DNA of 64,000 nt. Source: Favolaschia claudopus. Lineage: Eukaryota > Basidiomycota > Agaricomycetes > Agaricales > Mycenaceae. Position 1 is the stretch's first letter. Each line of letters starts with the position of its first letter. The notes under the pieces were generated by a model that worked only from the letters and a program-made list of their open reading frames with translations, had not been told where the DNA came from and made no database searches. This document shows positions 20,760 through 33,667 of this stretch, in pieces. The translations under genes and the position numbers were made by a program. The DNA lies in the NCBI GenBank assembly GCA_037176885.1, contig JAWWNJ010000213.1, positions 224,411 to 288,410 of the forward strand, read 5' to 3'.

Positions 20760-23713
20760 GGGGTTGAGAAACAATATATTATATTAGTGGTATTTATGTT
20801 CATTAAGTACGATAGTATGGCACTGAGGAATGAATGGATTGTGAGAGTTGAGATAGGTGTATATGGCTACCTCAGAGAAAATTGCGATCGGAGGGGTACC
20901 AGCCTTGGGCTTGAGAAGCGCGCCGCTCGGGGTTACAAAGACGCGGGGCGAGGTTGGGGATGACGTGGCGGTAAGCTTGACGGGGGCGCGACGGCGGCGC
21001 CGAGTTGAAGCGTAGATTTTTTGAGGAATTGGGAATTGGCGTGCGCGGGGTGGAGTGTCGGCGGCAAAGAAGGAGTCGGGAGGACTAGAGAGCGGGTGCG
21101 GGATTCAGGGAGGAGGAGGCGGCGTCATGCGAGTTGACCAGCAGACGAAAAGAAAGGAAAAATAGCGGCGGCGCAGAGCGGCGCGCCTTTGTTTCTAACT
21201 GGCCAGATTTACCATGTCCCTGCGGTTGCGGGGCGGCGGTTGCGAGCCGAAGGTGCAGGCGATGAGGAGAATGGGTAGGTGGGCGGTGCTTGGGTCGTCG
21301 AAGGACTTGAGGTGGAGGGGCGTTTGTGATGGTAAAAGTTGAGATGAGCGGGGTGAAGGAGGCGGGGCGAGACGAGGACGTAGATAGTCCATCGATGGGA
21401 TGTTACGGGCGGCGTCCGTCAGTTTGGGGTACGGTGGGAGCGGTGCTAGCGTGATAGGTGAGGGTGACCCATGCCATCCCACTCGACATCTGAATCTCTT
21501 AACCTGAAGAGTACATGAAGGATGTCGACGCGGGGTGGTGAGTTGACATCCAGCGTTTGAAGTACCACGCAAGACGTAAATACGTCGATGTGGATGCACC
21601 GCGCGGAACGGCGACGCCGAAGGCGGGAGAGGCGGAAATCGTGAGGTCGTGCGCGTAGCCGAAGGCGTCGAGGGGGGGAGGTGAGGAGCGGCCAGGGCCG
21701 GAGGTGATGGGGGCGAGGTCGAAGAGGCGGTGGGAGGGTGAGTTCGATTAGGTTGGCGGGTTTAGTCGGTTGCGCAGATGGAGAGGGTTGGAGGCGAGGA
21801 ATCGCGGTCGTTACTGATGGCACTATACAGTCGACGGCGGCGGCTTGGAGGTTGTTTAGGTGGCTGACAAGTCGGGCGTAGATGCGGGGTGAGAGGTTGG
21901 GTGTACAGCGTCGTCTCGTCGTCGTCAGCGGCGAGTCAGCGGCGGCAATGCCGGGAAGCGGTGGCGTTGGCAGGGCGGGGTGTCGTCGCGTGAGAGACAG
22001 AGAGAGCGGGCGTCGAATGAGCTATGGAAGGAGACAGTAAGCTGCGTGAAGAAAGAAAGAAAATGGTAGGCGCACGCACCGTCAGCGAGGTCGGTCTCGA
22101 GGTAGAGAAAGTCGGCGGTGGACTTCGTGAGTGGTGAGGGCGGCGTCGTGCGGTGGTTGACGAAAGGGGCAGGAGACATGTAGTCTATCGCGAAGGCGAT
22201 TTGATCTAAGTAAGTGCGGACGAGTGAGCCAGCGCAAGCAAAAAGTAAAAGAGAGACACACCGAAGAGTAGTTGTTTTGTGGCGATGTGCTAGCAACGTC
22301 GATTAGGTGAAAGAGCAGGTTGTGTAGGGGCGGCGGTGGAAGAGACACCGGCCCAACATCACCCATGAGCGGTGGCGTCGTAGGCGTTGCGTTGATGCAG
22401 ATACAAAGATACTCCCAAAGGGTTTGACGAAAATGGCGAGCTATATGGTTTGTGATGAGTAGATTATGAGGCTTTGCAGGAAGACGAAGATTGCGAATAA
22501 GGCGCAGACTTTCGTTACAATGACGCAGGAATTAGGATTGACGCGACTCCAATTCGTCGTATACTGTATCGAGAAGCGAGAACTCGTCAGCGCTACCCTG
22601 AAGTCCCGATCTGGTGATACCTCCTCGTCGGCGTCCTCTCCACAATCTTCATGCTCACGCGGTATTTCTGAAATTTTACAGATCAGCCAGCACTTGATGG
22701 GATTGGGAGAAGAAAAGATCCACTTGCAGTAACAACAACGAGATACTCCGCCCCCACCTTATCGACCACTGTCACCCAATCCCCCGCATCGGACTTCGGC
22801 GCAGTGAAAGTCGCTATGTGATTTTCGTACGAGGCCGTCGAACTTTAGGCGTTGAGATGGTGCTGACACATTGCGCCACTTGCGTTGACGGAGATGCAGA
22901 GGCATAAGTCGTAGCATTCGGAGTAATTGTTGGGTGAACTGCGAATGGTCAGTATGCTGAAGGGGAAAGAGAGAAGGAAAGTGAGAGTGAGAGAAAACGC
23001 ACCCACTGTATACGCCGCAGTGTATACTGGATAACATTTAACAAAAACGTACAGCGGAGATAACGCACAATATCCCAAACGTTGCGCCGTCGCGCTGCTT
23101 ATGAGGTTCTAAGGTTCCGCGGTTATCGAGCGAGATAGAAAACCACTCACTCGAGTCGGCGTCTCATGCCTCTCCAGCACCTCCTTCTCAGGCGCCCCCT
23201 TCTCCACAAACGGCGTCACTGCCGGCCTCCCGAGCTTGAAACGACGCGCGCCCACGAATCGTCTCAGATGCAGCCTTCGTTCGGGGCGAATACATCCGCG
23301 CGCGCCTGATCGCCTAGTACGTGTCTGTTTACCACTCCCCGTTTGATGTTTTGAGGTGATGGAGAGGGAGCTGGTGTTTGTGCTGAGAATGACGCGAACG
23401 CGGATGTGGCGGAGGGAGCATATTGGTGAGTGTTGCCTGTACTGCTGTGCCCGCACGCCATCTACGATGTCCCACCGAATCGTGAAACGTGTGCGGCACA
23501 CGGCTAGGGCTGCGTTTCGTTCGACGAGGAGGGCGGTATTGTCATTGCGAGGGATGTAGTCGATGAGAAGTGCTGAGCGGTGGGAGTGTGATGCTTGTGA
23601 GCAGTGATGATGGTAGGAGCTGAGACGCAAGAGGTGAGAGGAGCGCATCACGAGCAACCTCCATATTCTCACATCATAAAGCTTTACAACTGAGGTTGCT
23701 CATTCCGCTCCTA
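20760..23713. other. GC-rich region without supported gene
   Basis: Many overlapping Arg/Pro/Ser-rich open frames on both strands are explained by GC-rich composition. I found no conserved motif and no consistent exon chain. A degraded or lineage-specific gene on the minus strand (23672-23109 is the longest frame) cannot be excluded. Confidence 0.35.
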
Positions 23714-24240
23714 CTCGGTATGACCAAAAGTAACCGGAATCACAAATTGCCTATATATGGCAAGCTAGCACACAGAACCGCTGGGAGGATTGGTACTGTA
23801 ATCATGGTAGAAGTATATGCTGTTGCATATGAAGTAGTTTGGGTCCACTGTGCTCTTTGTTGTGCGTCTATTTGAATTGCAATTATTTATGTTATGATGG
23901 TTGAACATTATGCCCAGTTTTTAACATCTCACAAAAGGTGGAGACTAGGATGCTAAATTCTGGCATTTCATCTGCATTATCATAAGACCTAAATACCATT
24001 TTTGGAGTACTCATTGACCCCATATGTGTCCAATTGCTATTTTAAAAATGCAGATATTGCCAAATTGGGAAATTTCTGAATTTCAAATATTTCTCTGGCT
24101 GTCCGATGTTCCAATCGGTGTTTATGTCATGCAAGTCAGAGAAAACATGCTATAGGTAAGATCTGGACCCATCAAAGCTGGTTGACCATTGAAATTCCTA
24201 TATAAATTCTACAATTCCGGTTACTTTTGGTCATGCCGAG
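23714..24240. mobile_element. MITE with TA duplication (Tc1/mariner type)
   Basis: A 527-bp AT-rich element. The left end CTCGGTATGACCAAAAGTAA (continuing CCGGAAT) is matched by the reverse complement of the right end with one difference over 27 bp. TA borders both sides (23712-23713 and 24241-24242). The interior is about 65 percent AT, unlike its GC-rich surroundings, and has no ORF of note. The termini and TA target fit the Tc1/mariner superfamily. Confidence 0.85.
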
Positions 24241-26022
24241 TATACGGCCTGACTCGCAACATGGGACGCTATCGCCCCCGCATTTTGCCATTTGTTAACG
24301 CATGCTGCAAGAGCAGAACACGTTCTTCGTTTGGGGCCCTTGCAAATCTGCAAGCACCGCTCGATTCGTCGCCTTATGCACCTCATTATAATGTAGACCC
24401 AATCCATTCGTCAAAGACAGTGCAGGATATGTGTATATCGTTCGACGCGTCCGTCGCGCAGTACACGAAGGATACCTATCGAGAAAGATTTCTTGCCACG
24501 AATACGAAGCTGCATCGCAAATCAAGGCAGGTCACACAAAAGATTTCGAAACCCGCCGACGCGCATACCGCAAATGCAAAATCGACTGGGTATTGACATG
24601 GGAAATGAAATTATGGACACCTCGACGCATATTACTCGGTAATGTGGAGAGGACTTCGTGCAGCTTTGCGTCTGATCGGGTAAACAGAAGGGTTGATTCA
24701 TGAAAGTCTTCGTCGGCGAGGGGCGACGGTGGCCCGTGTTATCGTGAATTCTTTGATTTCGCGGCATCCGGTGGTGTACATGGGGTGGAATCGATTGCGC
24801 TGGCTTGGATGCACCTGATTGGGCAAGACTTGACTGTGAGGTATGTCATTGCTCCAGCAAAGATCGTATTTCGCAATAACACGTTCTAGGACCCTTTTGT
24901 AACATATCGGACATCTTGACTGGCGCACTTGCGCAGGAACTGTAGAAAGAGAATCAGCCGTTGATCTTTGTGAATCAGAACATGAAACGAACATGAATTT
25001 TGTATTTGACGGCGGAAACAAACGCATGATATGATTGGAGCCGGCGATGGTGGAGGAAGATCACGCTCAATAGACGAACGCGAACGGGAGACCTCGGCGC
25101 GGTGGAATCTAAAAGAAGGTGTTGTATCCAAGACAAAGACAAGGACTTGACATTGAGCTATTGAAGGCAGCTGAATGGACCCGAGTCGTGACTTTGGCGA
25201 AGTGAATAAGAGGGGGGGTTTCGGGTGAGTACTCGATTGACCACGCCGAGGGAACGGACCAAGTTCAATAATATGATGATCATATTTCGTGTGAAAGCGG
25301 GGATACACGGTGCGTATAGTAGAACACCTTCGCCGTCGAAGCTCGAGGCGATCTCCCTCAAACAGTTCTCCCCACAGATAAGGGATTGAGGGGAAGTGAC
25401 AAAGGACGGTGACGCGAGATCATAATGGAGCGACCATGAGCAAAGAGAGCGTTTTATGGGTGGGATGGAAATCTGGCCGCAACTGGGCATGACAGACACG
25501 GCTCTGTTAGTACCTTGGCCAGGCAGGAGAGATGGCGGCAACGGTGAAAGCAAGAACTGAGAGCTCCGAGCACGGATAAATTGAAGGCGGTTCACAACGA
25601 GGGGAGGAGCCTCAGGGGAGAACTCGCGTCCAAACAGTCACGGCAGAGGAATGGGCCAAGGTTGGCACAGCGAATACATCGCGCAGTGCTCAACAAGCAT
25701 TTAGGATTGAGAGGTGTACAACGATAGGCAGATTGTACACCTCGACCTCTCTCCACTGGTGTACAACGATAGGCAAATTGTACACCTCGACCTCTCCACC
25801 GGGTTCGAGGTGGACGGGGAGGAGAGGTTATGTAAGCCGGAAGCAAAGCAACCACAACAAATCAAGCATCAGTGATTGCAGAAATTGTTGTTCTTCGAGT
25901 TGGTCGGGAGTGTTCAGCGCTTACGTTGTACACCCCTTGGAAGGAAACCAATCCCTCAATATATTGCTGCACCACGCATACGTTGTGTCAGCGCGGCCAC
26001 TCCCCAAATAATTCTCGCAACT
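24241..26022. other. Intergenic; no supported gene
   Basis: Short frames only; none has recognisable domains. It contains a duplicated hairpin at 25712-25786, described separately, and ends at the promoter of the membrane-protein gene at 26023. Confidence 0.4.
25712..25786. repeat. Duplicated GGTGTACAA hairpin
   Basis: Two units about 45 bp apart. Each pairs GGTGTACAA with TTGTACACC around an 11-nt loop (CGATAGGCAGA or CGATAGGCAAA), and each is followed by CGACCTCTC. A single GTTGTACACC half-site recurs near 25924. Confidence 0.85.
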
Positions 26023-27502
26023 ATGAGTTCCAAGTACCGCACACACAGGGTACGCGCTCTTCGATGTTCCACGATGAAAGCATTGAAGTAATTTTCAGCG
26101 TCCGGCTACCGACAACACTGACGATTTATGGGAGGATGTGTACTACGAGAACGAGCTGTCTCGAAGAGAAATTATAGATAAATCAAATTTGTCTCGGAGT
26201 CCAACCCAGAGCGTCTCGTCTCTTCGCTCCAGTCCCCGTAAGCGTCAACACAAATTAGGGGCTTCCTCCCACCGAAAGATGCCCGCGAGATCTATGGAAC
26301 TGGCGGCTGGACGGATCCCTGTTTATGATAGGCATGTGTACCAGGGTGGTCGTTTTGTGATTTTCTACGTCCTAGACGTCCTAAAATTGGCCATACGTTT
26401 CCTCCGCATACCTCTCGCAGCCCTGATTTTCTTCTGGATGCTTCTTTTCCTCGTACATCGATTGTCGGTTACCCTCAAGGCTGCATTTTCACCTCTATGC
26501 TATGTTCCCGGTATCTCCAGCTCTACAATGTGTCTCCCCAACAGTCATGCGACGCCTGCCGATTTTTTGTCGCCGAGATGGGCAGACTTCCCTACCCTCG
26601 TCGACGTACAGAGCGCCACGATCCTGCAGCTGTTGGATGAGTCAAGCTCGGGGTCAATGCTATCTCTCCAAATCAAGAAGGCGGAAATGGCCACGACAGA
26701 TCTCATTACTCTCGTTCGTGTGAGCGACCTGAGAAGCCGCGACACGTTAAGCGATACGCTCCGAGAGTTTGTCGACGGAGCGCGCGTGACAGGCAGAGCT
26801 TTGAGCAAGCTTAATTCCAAGGTTGCTGGTGCAGTTGATGGGTAATTGTTTCAAAGTGGTCGCATCATTCCCGTTGCTCAAATGAATGTCAGGATAATGG
26901 CAGTTAACGATTATGTGCTGAAAACACTCGAAGGTGTTCAAAACGACGGCGCCCCTCCACTATCTCTAATCAATCAGCATGGTCCCTGGGTGGCAACTCC
27001 TGAACAGGATTTCGTCGTCCCTGTTTTCAAAGAATCGATGAACTATCTATCCAGCACCATGCAGGGTCTCATTGTCGAATTTGAGCTGAATTTCCAGAAT
27101 GGAGGCACATCTGTCTGTTCTCCATGAAATCATCTCACGCGAAGATCATTCAATTTCTTCAGCAAAATCTGACTTGCTCGAGGAATTGTGGACGAAGGTG
27201 GGAGGCAATCGCAGGAAGTTGCGGGGATACGAGAACCACCTGCATCTACTGAAAGGGTTGACTCAGTATCGCCAGCAAGCCTTGACGCACGTAGTATCTG
27301 CACTCCATACACTTACGCAGATGAATGAAGACATCGAAAATCTTCGAGAACGAATTGCTGCGCCTGAACTTGTAGGGTCACGTATACCTGTCGAGGTTCA
27401 CGTTAGAAGCATCCAACATGGATTGGATCGACTCAAGTAGGTAGAATGAAGGCGAAGATACGGGAGTATGAGGCTTTGAGGCAGATTGGCGTTGACTTGT
27501 AA
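26023..27502 (+). CDS. Coiled-coil membrane protein, basidiomycete family
   Basis: Matches a family of uncharacterised Agaricomycete proteins. Exon 1 (26023-26049, MSSKYRTHR) joins exon 2 (26099-26841, RPATDNTDDLWEDVYYENEL) through a 49-nt intron; exon 3 starts at 26893 (IMAVNDYVLKTLEG) after a 51-nt intron. The protein has a Ser/Arg-rich N-terminus, one strong transmembrane stretch (LIFFWMLLFLVHRLSVTL, near residue 110), then a helical, probably coiled-coil region (LLDESSSGSMLSLQIKKAEM; later HEIISREDHSISSAKSDLLE) ending REYEALRQIGVDL. Two single-base frame changes are visible, near 27097 and near 27432; they compensate each other. They may be errors or signs of decay. Function is unknown; the topology suggests a membrane-anchored helical protein. 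Confidence 0.7.
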
Positions 27503-27685
27503 TGTAGCCAAGTTTTTGTCGATCAGTAAATTTATATCCAACTATGCATTGCGTATTCGGTTCAGACTTCTCGTGTCGTTCAGGGATGAGAGCCAGTCAG
27601 AAACAATGTAAATTATTGCATTTGAGTAAAAATACAAAGACAGCCTACGTACAGCAAAAGTAAATAAACACATTACAGCGACAAA

Positions 27686-30600
27686 TCAAGGTTGCATGAT
27701 CTCTAAAATTTGCGCCGCCACTCGCTCCGCAGTCTCAGCCAACGGTGGGCATCTCCTCTCAAGCTTCAGATTGTGCTTCCAAGCACCATGCGTGACCAGA
27801 TTCCCCGGCTGAGGCTTCTCCACATCTTTGAGACGCCGCTGATACCACTGCTCGCACATGGGAGTCCACCATCCAACGCTCAGTCCAGAGTTTGCCATCG
27901 CGGACGGTCGTGGCCACCAAGATCTTGTCGTTGTTTGTTGTCCCAACGGGGCTGAAGGATTGAATTGCCCTAACACAGTCCAGTCAGTCGTGATAGAGGA
28001 TAGATCAGAGCGAGGCTTACCAGTCGAGATATGATATACTCCACAAATGAGATCGATTTCTTGCTCTGTTAGACAGTCGTCCCAGTACGCGGAACTGGAG
28101 CTTTCGTCCCACAGACAGAGTCCATCGATAGTCACGTCATCAGTGGGTCCACGCTGGACTTCCTCATTCGACACAACCGAGCAAGCAATGCGACCAACAA
28201 TCACGCCATACAGCTTTGCAGCACGGCCGCGGGGGCTTTGGAGGAAACGATCTCGAATGGCCACGTATGATCGGTAATGATCCGCAGTGGGCACGTAGTT
28301 CTGAGGTCTGAGCCCCAGGCCAGAGTGCATCTTGCGAATAGGTTGACGCCCGGGAGAAGTTTTTGAATATCGAGCGCACACAAGGAATTGAATGTTTCGA
28401 GCGAGGAGTTTGTCAATCACATCACTCAGGCTGGGCCCCCATCCCTGCCGCACAATTTCGAGAGTTGTTGTAGCACTGTCTAGAAGAATGTAGAGACCAT
28501 CTTCAGAGACATCTTCGTAAATCACGTAGTGCAATTTGCGATTCAATACCTCTCGACGAACTTGTACGACCCAGTCGCAGTAAAGATCCTGTTCCAGTCC
28601 ATGGAAATCTAGTAAGGGGCGAGGTATGTCCGAGAGCTGCTTTGCATTTTTGCAGAATCCAAGGAAGGCACAGAAATTTTGAAGGTACTGCGGTTTATCG
28701 ATGTGGATATTTGGATTGCCGAGAAATTTTTTTGCGATCTCTGTGGGGGGGATGGGGAGATCTTGAGGAGTAGTCACGTCCTCTTTCCCGACCAGGCAGC
28801 CATAGCGCATGTACACAGCTTCCTTGAAAGAAGTGCTAATGCAATCAAACTCGACGTCGTCGACGGCTTCGGGAGCTGGGATGTCGTTTGGCACAGTGAC
28901 AGGGATTCGGGTGTTATTGAGCCTCTGCAGGCTTTCGGAGCTGCTTTCGGGAAGCAGCTGCGAAGGAACGTCATCGTTGTCGTCTGCATCATCTTCACCT
29001 GAGAAAGGGGCTGCAAAAACATCGGGAGTCTGGTGATCTTCATCGTCGTCCTCATCTTCCGCGGCAGGTCCAAAATCATCACAAACATCCCACTCATCAC
29101 GGAACGCATCGTACCGACGTTGAAGAGGACCGTATTCTTCCCATATATCATCGTACCTTTGCCGCCCTCCCGCCATTCGTACGAAATGCCCGTTTGACTT
29201 CTCCCACACATAAACGCGAGCCCCTTTCTTTCCCGGAACCCCACCTCGAGCGGCATGAGCCTCCCTTTGCAGACGACCCTGACGCTGCTCAGGCGACTCT
29301 CTTCTCTCTCTATGCACATTTTCTTGTTTTCGACGAATGAAAAACTCCGCCATGCTTTCACCGGACCTTTGTCCGCTGCCTGCCTCGACCGGTGGAAATG
29401 GCGACGGCTCGTGCGCGGGAAGTGGGACACCTGGGTCTACCGATGGGCGGTATGGCTTGCTGTCACGGAGACTATGCAGGGTCAGCTCGCCCTTGCAGTT
29501 TTCACCCTGCATATCCCAACGACTAAACGCGACACGGCCAGGGAGACGGGAGAGATATTGCAACTCAGAGGGTTCGGGCAAAAACCCTAGCTTTTCGAGC
29601 GTGCGAGGAACAAAAACATCAATGGTGTTTGTGAGTGCGCCCCATCCAATGTACAGCGGGATTGGCACGTTCGTCGCGATTATTTTGCCCAGCAGCACGT
29701 CGAATATGCGAGGAAGTTTCACGTCGTAAGTGGGATCCCGTGAATCCGAGGGGACAGAGAAATCGATGATGCCACCAATTCTGGGCACAGTCAAGTCTCC
29801 AGCGACAGACTGCTCCAAATCTGTGAGCCACTGAGGATGGATCCTAGCTATTTCGCAGACTCTGGCTCTCCAGTCCCCTGGAGAAGACTCTAATATGGAG
29901 ATGTACCAAAATCTCATCGAAAGTTCGCCGATTAGAGGTAAAAACGCATGACGGGAGCGGCAGACTACAGTTCGTGCTGCGTTCTTAGTGCGATATGACT
30001 GCTCGTAGCCAAATCGGTTTGGAAAGGGGAATTCGACCTTGTGCTCTGTCCCTGGATTTTGTGGAGTCAACGTCCACATGGCGTGAATAACACGTCGTAT
30101 TGAGGTCTCTATTTCATACCACTTTGAGGCTACGCTTGGTTCAAGACGGTATTTTCCATCGGTGTCTTCAATGATGGGAAGGTATCACGTTTGTAATCGA
30201 AGACGTCGAAAATTCGTCCATGCCAAGGTAGGCAGGCAGGGATGAACATGATCTGGGGGCTCTCCAGCGAAACGTAGGTGGGAGACCAGAAATTGAGCCG
30301 CATCCTTCGCACATCTGACAGCTGCGGTGAAGGAGCATCCTTGGGGTCCGGCATGTTGAGGAGGACGCGGCGGTCGGCACGAAATACTGACCAGATAGTG
30401 TCCTTGATACGAGCGTGCCCCAGCAACGAATGTTGGAACTAGGTCAATACTTGTGAGAACGGGTCATTATAACGGGTCATTACGGCGGAACAGAAACTCA
30501 CTGGAACGGTGGGTGAGCCGAGCACCACAGGCTCAGTCGGTGGGGCTGGTGCGGGGTTGTTTTGGCGGCGCTGAAAAACTAGATTAGTCCTCAGATTCGC

Positions 30601-30705
30601 GAGAGAGACAGTCGAAAGCGAATCAGGTCTTGTCCAGGATGGTACCAGACTCGTAACAAAGTATGGATGCGGAGTTTCCCAATCGAAACAAACTACCAGA
30701 ATCAA
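27686..30705 (-). CDS. Large protein of an amplified fungal family
   Basis: Belongs to a large, repeatedly amplified Agaricomycete family of unknown function. The 5' exon contains TEPVVLGSPTVP and is spliced (intron 30439-30501, donor GTGAGT) to FQHSLLGHARIKDTIWSVFR. A one-base frame change near 30175 separates this from IEDTDGKYRLEPSVASKWYE, which continues into the long frame (30079 down). A 51-nt intron (27970-28020) in the 3' part joins YHISTG to QFNPSAPLG. Features: a basic stretch (RRKQENVHRERRESPEQRQG), GKKGARVYVWEK, a strongly acidic segment (AAEDEDDDEDHQTPD), and a Trp-rich C-terminus (TRSWWPRPSAMANSGLSVGW). The start codon is unresolved; the exon frame is open to 30705. No catalytic motif is recognised. 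Confidence 0.65.
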
Positions 30706-30733
30706 GAAAACACGGAGTCACAAAGTCGAAAGA

Positions 30734-30835
30734 GAAGACGGCACGGCGTATGCGCCGAGCTGCCTCAGCGAGATCGAGCAGAGCAGGCACGAGTGGGTAG
30801 GAGCTGGGTGAAGACGGCACGGCGTATGCGCCGGA
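30734..30835. repeat. Direct repeat upstream of the large gene
   Basis: GAAGACGGCACGGCGTATGC (plus GCCG) is present at 30734-30757 and again at 30810-30833, 76 bp apart, each followed by a variant of CTGCCTCA. A diverged inverted half, GGCGTGCGCGCCGAGGCAG, lies near 30899. Their position at the 5' end of the minus-strand gene could be regulatory, but this is a guess. Confidence 0.75.
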
Positions 30836-31062
30836 CTGCCTCAATAGTATCAAAAGACGCAAACGCGTGTGGTGATGGCTGAGGATAGTCAACTGCAAGG
30901 CGTGCGCGCCGAGGCAGTTTTGAAAACGCGTAAGTGACTTGGTGAGCGTTCACTTCGAGTTGCTGAAGTGGCTGTGCTAGACACGGTGCGAAATGATGGC
31001 TCCCACGAACTTCGAAGTCCCCTCCCGTTAACTTAACTTCTGTTAACTTCTCGCCACACCCG

Positions 31063-31191
31063 GCTGGTCGACGCTTACGTCGCCCAGCGCAAGTTCTGCA
31101 TATCCTGCCCGCTACAGGACGCTTACGTCGCGTAGCCCGCCCCTTTCCTTACTCCAATGTCTGGTCTGTACGATGCCTACGTCGTCCTGAC
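31063..31191. repeat. Serial hairpins with CGACG-CTTA-CGTCG core
   Basis: Three related units between two minus-strand genes. Unit 1 (31063-31088): GCTGG and CGACG arms around CTTA. Unit 2 (31111-31136): GCTAC outer arm, GACG inner arm, same CTTA loop. Unit 3 (about 31170-31185): ACGA/TCGT around TGCCTACG. The inner core is kept while the outer arms differ but still pair. Confidence 0.7.
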
Positions 31192-31252
31192 ACGACCTCA
31201 TTCATTCTAAGTTACTACATGCATGTCGTTGAACCAGTAAAACTATAGAAAA

Positions 31253-33667
31253 TTATGCCCGTGCTTTTCCCTTGCCTTTGACATCTTCCATGCCTGCCTC
31301 CAACAAATCAAACTTTTTCTTCGACACACGTAGAACGGTCTCCACCCAGTCGGGTCTGGTATCCCTTTGCTCCGCGAGCCATTCCTCATCATACATCGCC
31401 TCTGGCAAACCCGGAGGCGGCTCTGACGTTCCCACCTCCTCGCTCCTGATCCTTATGGTCCGATTAGCCCCTCCCCTGCCCTTCACCATGTCGTCTGCTG
31501 CAGAATCCATCAACCCCACATATGCGTCGATGGTATTTGCACGCCATTTGCACAGTTTGGTTTTGAAAACAGGCACCGCGGCAACGTCAGTAGGCAGTGT
31601 ATCAGACTCGTCTGACGACATGCCATTTTTGCCCAATAACTGCATAACTTTGACGAAGTACACCCAAGTGGGACGGTCCGGGTCCGTCTTCTTCTTGAGT
31701 TTGACGAGAGTCTGGGCCGCGCCCTTACGACGTTTGAATTTCTGTCTTGTAAGCATCCTATCTCTTCCTATGCCGGTGTTCGACTTACTGTTGTTTTTCT
31801 AGACGTATCCGTTGAATCGTCCCCTCGCTTTCTTCTAGCACCTGTCACCCGAGCTTGCACTTCGGCAGCCGTTTCATATCGTGGCAATCCACTTGAGTTG
31901 TCGATGAGAACTCGCGGCTTCATCTCAGCCCAGTAGCGCTGCGCGTCGGTTACTTGATTCCAAAACAGACCTGCAATATATTCGCTAGACACGGTTGGCA
32001 GGCCCCAGTTCGCAGGGTCCTCCTCATGCGTGTCTTGTACCTGGTTCGCCAGTTTGGAGATGATGTAGTGGTTCCACAAGCAGCTTTTCCACCCAACACC
32101 TAGGAACAGAGTGTAGTCGTCTTCGTCTGGTGTAACATACCCTTTGTTGCAACGTTGCATATCCGCTTTATCCAAAGAAGCGTACGAAGAGAAATCTTCC
32201 GCCTTGTCGATTTCGTATCTCCCCCTCCATATCTCGCGAATCACTCGCTGTATCCATATCAGAGTGAATCAGCATAATACTCAGTACTGAGGTCATACCT
32301 TCCAAACAATGTCGAATTCTCTGGGCATCTCTGCTTGCTGCGCCCTCTTTGCTCTGTCCCGCTGCGTTGCACTACGCTTTGCAGCCTTGCCGCCCTTCTG
32401 TTTTTGTGCAGACGGGATTTTTTTGACTACCTCGGCCACAATTGTTTTGAGTAATAGCGTGAATGTTCTCGGAGTAAGACCCAACTGCGCCAATATTTTT
32501 GGGTCGATTCCGCAGCCGTCGCCGTCACTTTCGTTGCCCACACTTTCGTCGCCAGAGCCATCTTCGTCGCTCGAGTCAGCGGGATTGGTGACGGGTCTGA
32601 GGGAAGTGTATGGCAACGGTCTCTTCTGGGTGCTGACCACTTTGAGTAACCGCTGCTTTCGTGTCTCCTTATCGACAAGCTGGGGAACGAGATGTGGGGT
32701 CGCAGGCTTTCGCCCGAGCAACGCAGCAATGGTGTTCCTGTTTTGTTCCTGACGCTTAAGATAAGCAGTGTGTGTGAGGTGCGAACACAGAACCCTACGA
32801 TTGTTTTATCTTTCTTGCTCATCTCTTCTTTCAGGCCAAGCAGCTGTGCTTCGGTCTGGCGGAGTCCGTCAGCCCATGGTCTTGCTAGGCAATCGGGAAG
32901 CACTTACCTCCATTTCTTCGTCTTCATCTTGATCTTCATCCTGATCCTCCGGGAACTCATCCTCATCCTCGTCCCTCATTTCTTCGTCGACACCATGCAC
33001 AGGCTGCCCACTAAGTATGCCCTCCCATTGTATGCACTACTGGATGGCTCTCCGCCGCTGAGGATCCCTCTTGCCGTGCCAAGACGACCTCATTCCCAAC
33101 AGGCTGTACGTTCGGTGGTGGTGGTGGTGGTGGTGGGCCGTGAGCTTGCATGGCTTCGATTGCTTGCATTCGAGCGAGAGTGCTTATCATCTGCTGTTCC
33201 AGATGTTCCCGGGCGGCTCGCTCTTGTTGCAGCAGCGTCAGTAGTGTGTCTCTCTCCCGCTTAGCCGCCAGCCTGATCGTGTCGAGTTGCTTTCACAATC
33301 CAATCAGCCCCCACACAATACATGTCTAAACAAGAATCAAACTCACAGTTTCGTACACAGCTTCTCCAACGAAATGAGTCTTGATTCGATGACGAGGACC
33401 GGCCTCATGAGAATCTGCCTCATCAGGACGCGCGCGCTGCGGCCGGGGTATTTGACTTGTGCTCCCTCTTGGGCCAGCATGCTGAACCACAGATGGATGG
33501 TTGCTGCGAGGAGCGAGGTGCGCGAAATGAACGTTCGGCTGCGGAGATCCGGCATTTGGTGCTTGAGGAGCGATTGGCGGGTGGTGCACAACTATTTGCG
33601 ACGAGGGGCCGCCGTATTGTACGTGCGTCTGCCCCGGTGGAGGGGTCATTTCCGAGTCTTCATTCAT
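31253..33667 (-). CDS. Acidic coiled-coil protein, unknown family
   Basis: Multi-exon gene whose C-terminal part (GKNGMSSDESD ... RANTIDAYVGLMD ... GLPEAMYDEEWLAEQ) belongs to another amplified Agaricomycete family of unknown function. From the start: ATG 33665-33667 (MNEDSEMTPPPGQ), Pro-rich; a 57-nt intron (33290-33346); a coiled coil (QLDTIRLAAKRERDTLLTLL) with a seven-proline run encoded by the GGT repeat near 33120; an acidic segment (EEMRDEDEDEFPEDQDEDQD) reached through a one-base frame change near 33013; another coiled-coil piece (RQTEAQLLGLKEEMSKKDK); an intron of about 44 nt; then RQEQNRNTIAALLGRKPATP; an intron; RVIREIWRGRYEID; and the last exon. The basic C-terminus (DVKGKGKARA) suggests nuclear localisation. 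No enzymatic motif. Confidence 0.65.

Noticed and set aside
31712..33200. CRISPR-like or regular repeat array in the 31-33 kb gene
   Set aside because: The GGT repeat near 33120 encodes a proline run in the minus-strand gene, and no spaced direct repeats are present.
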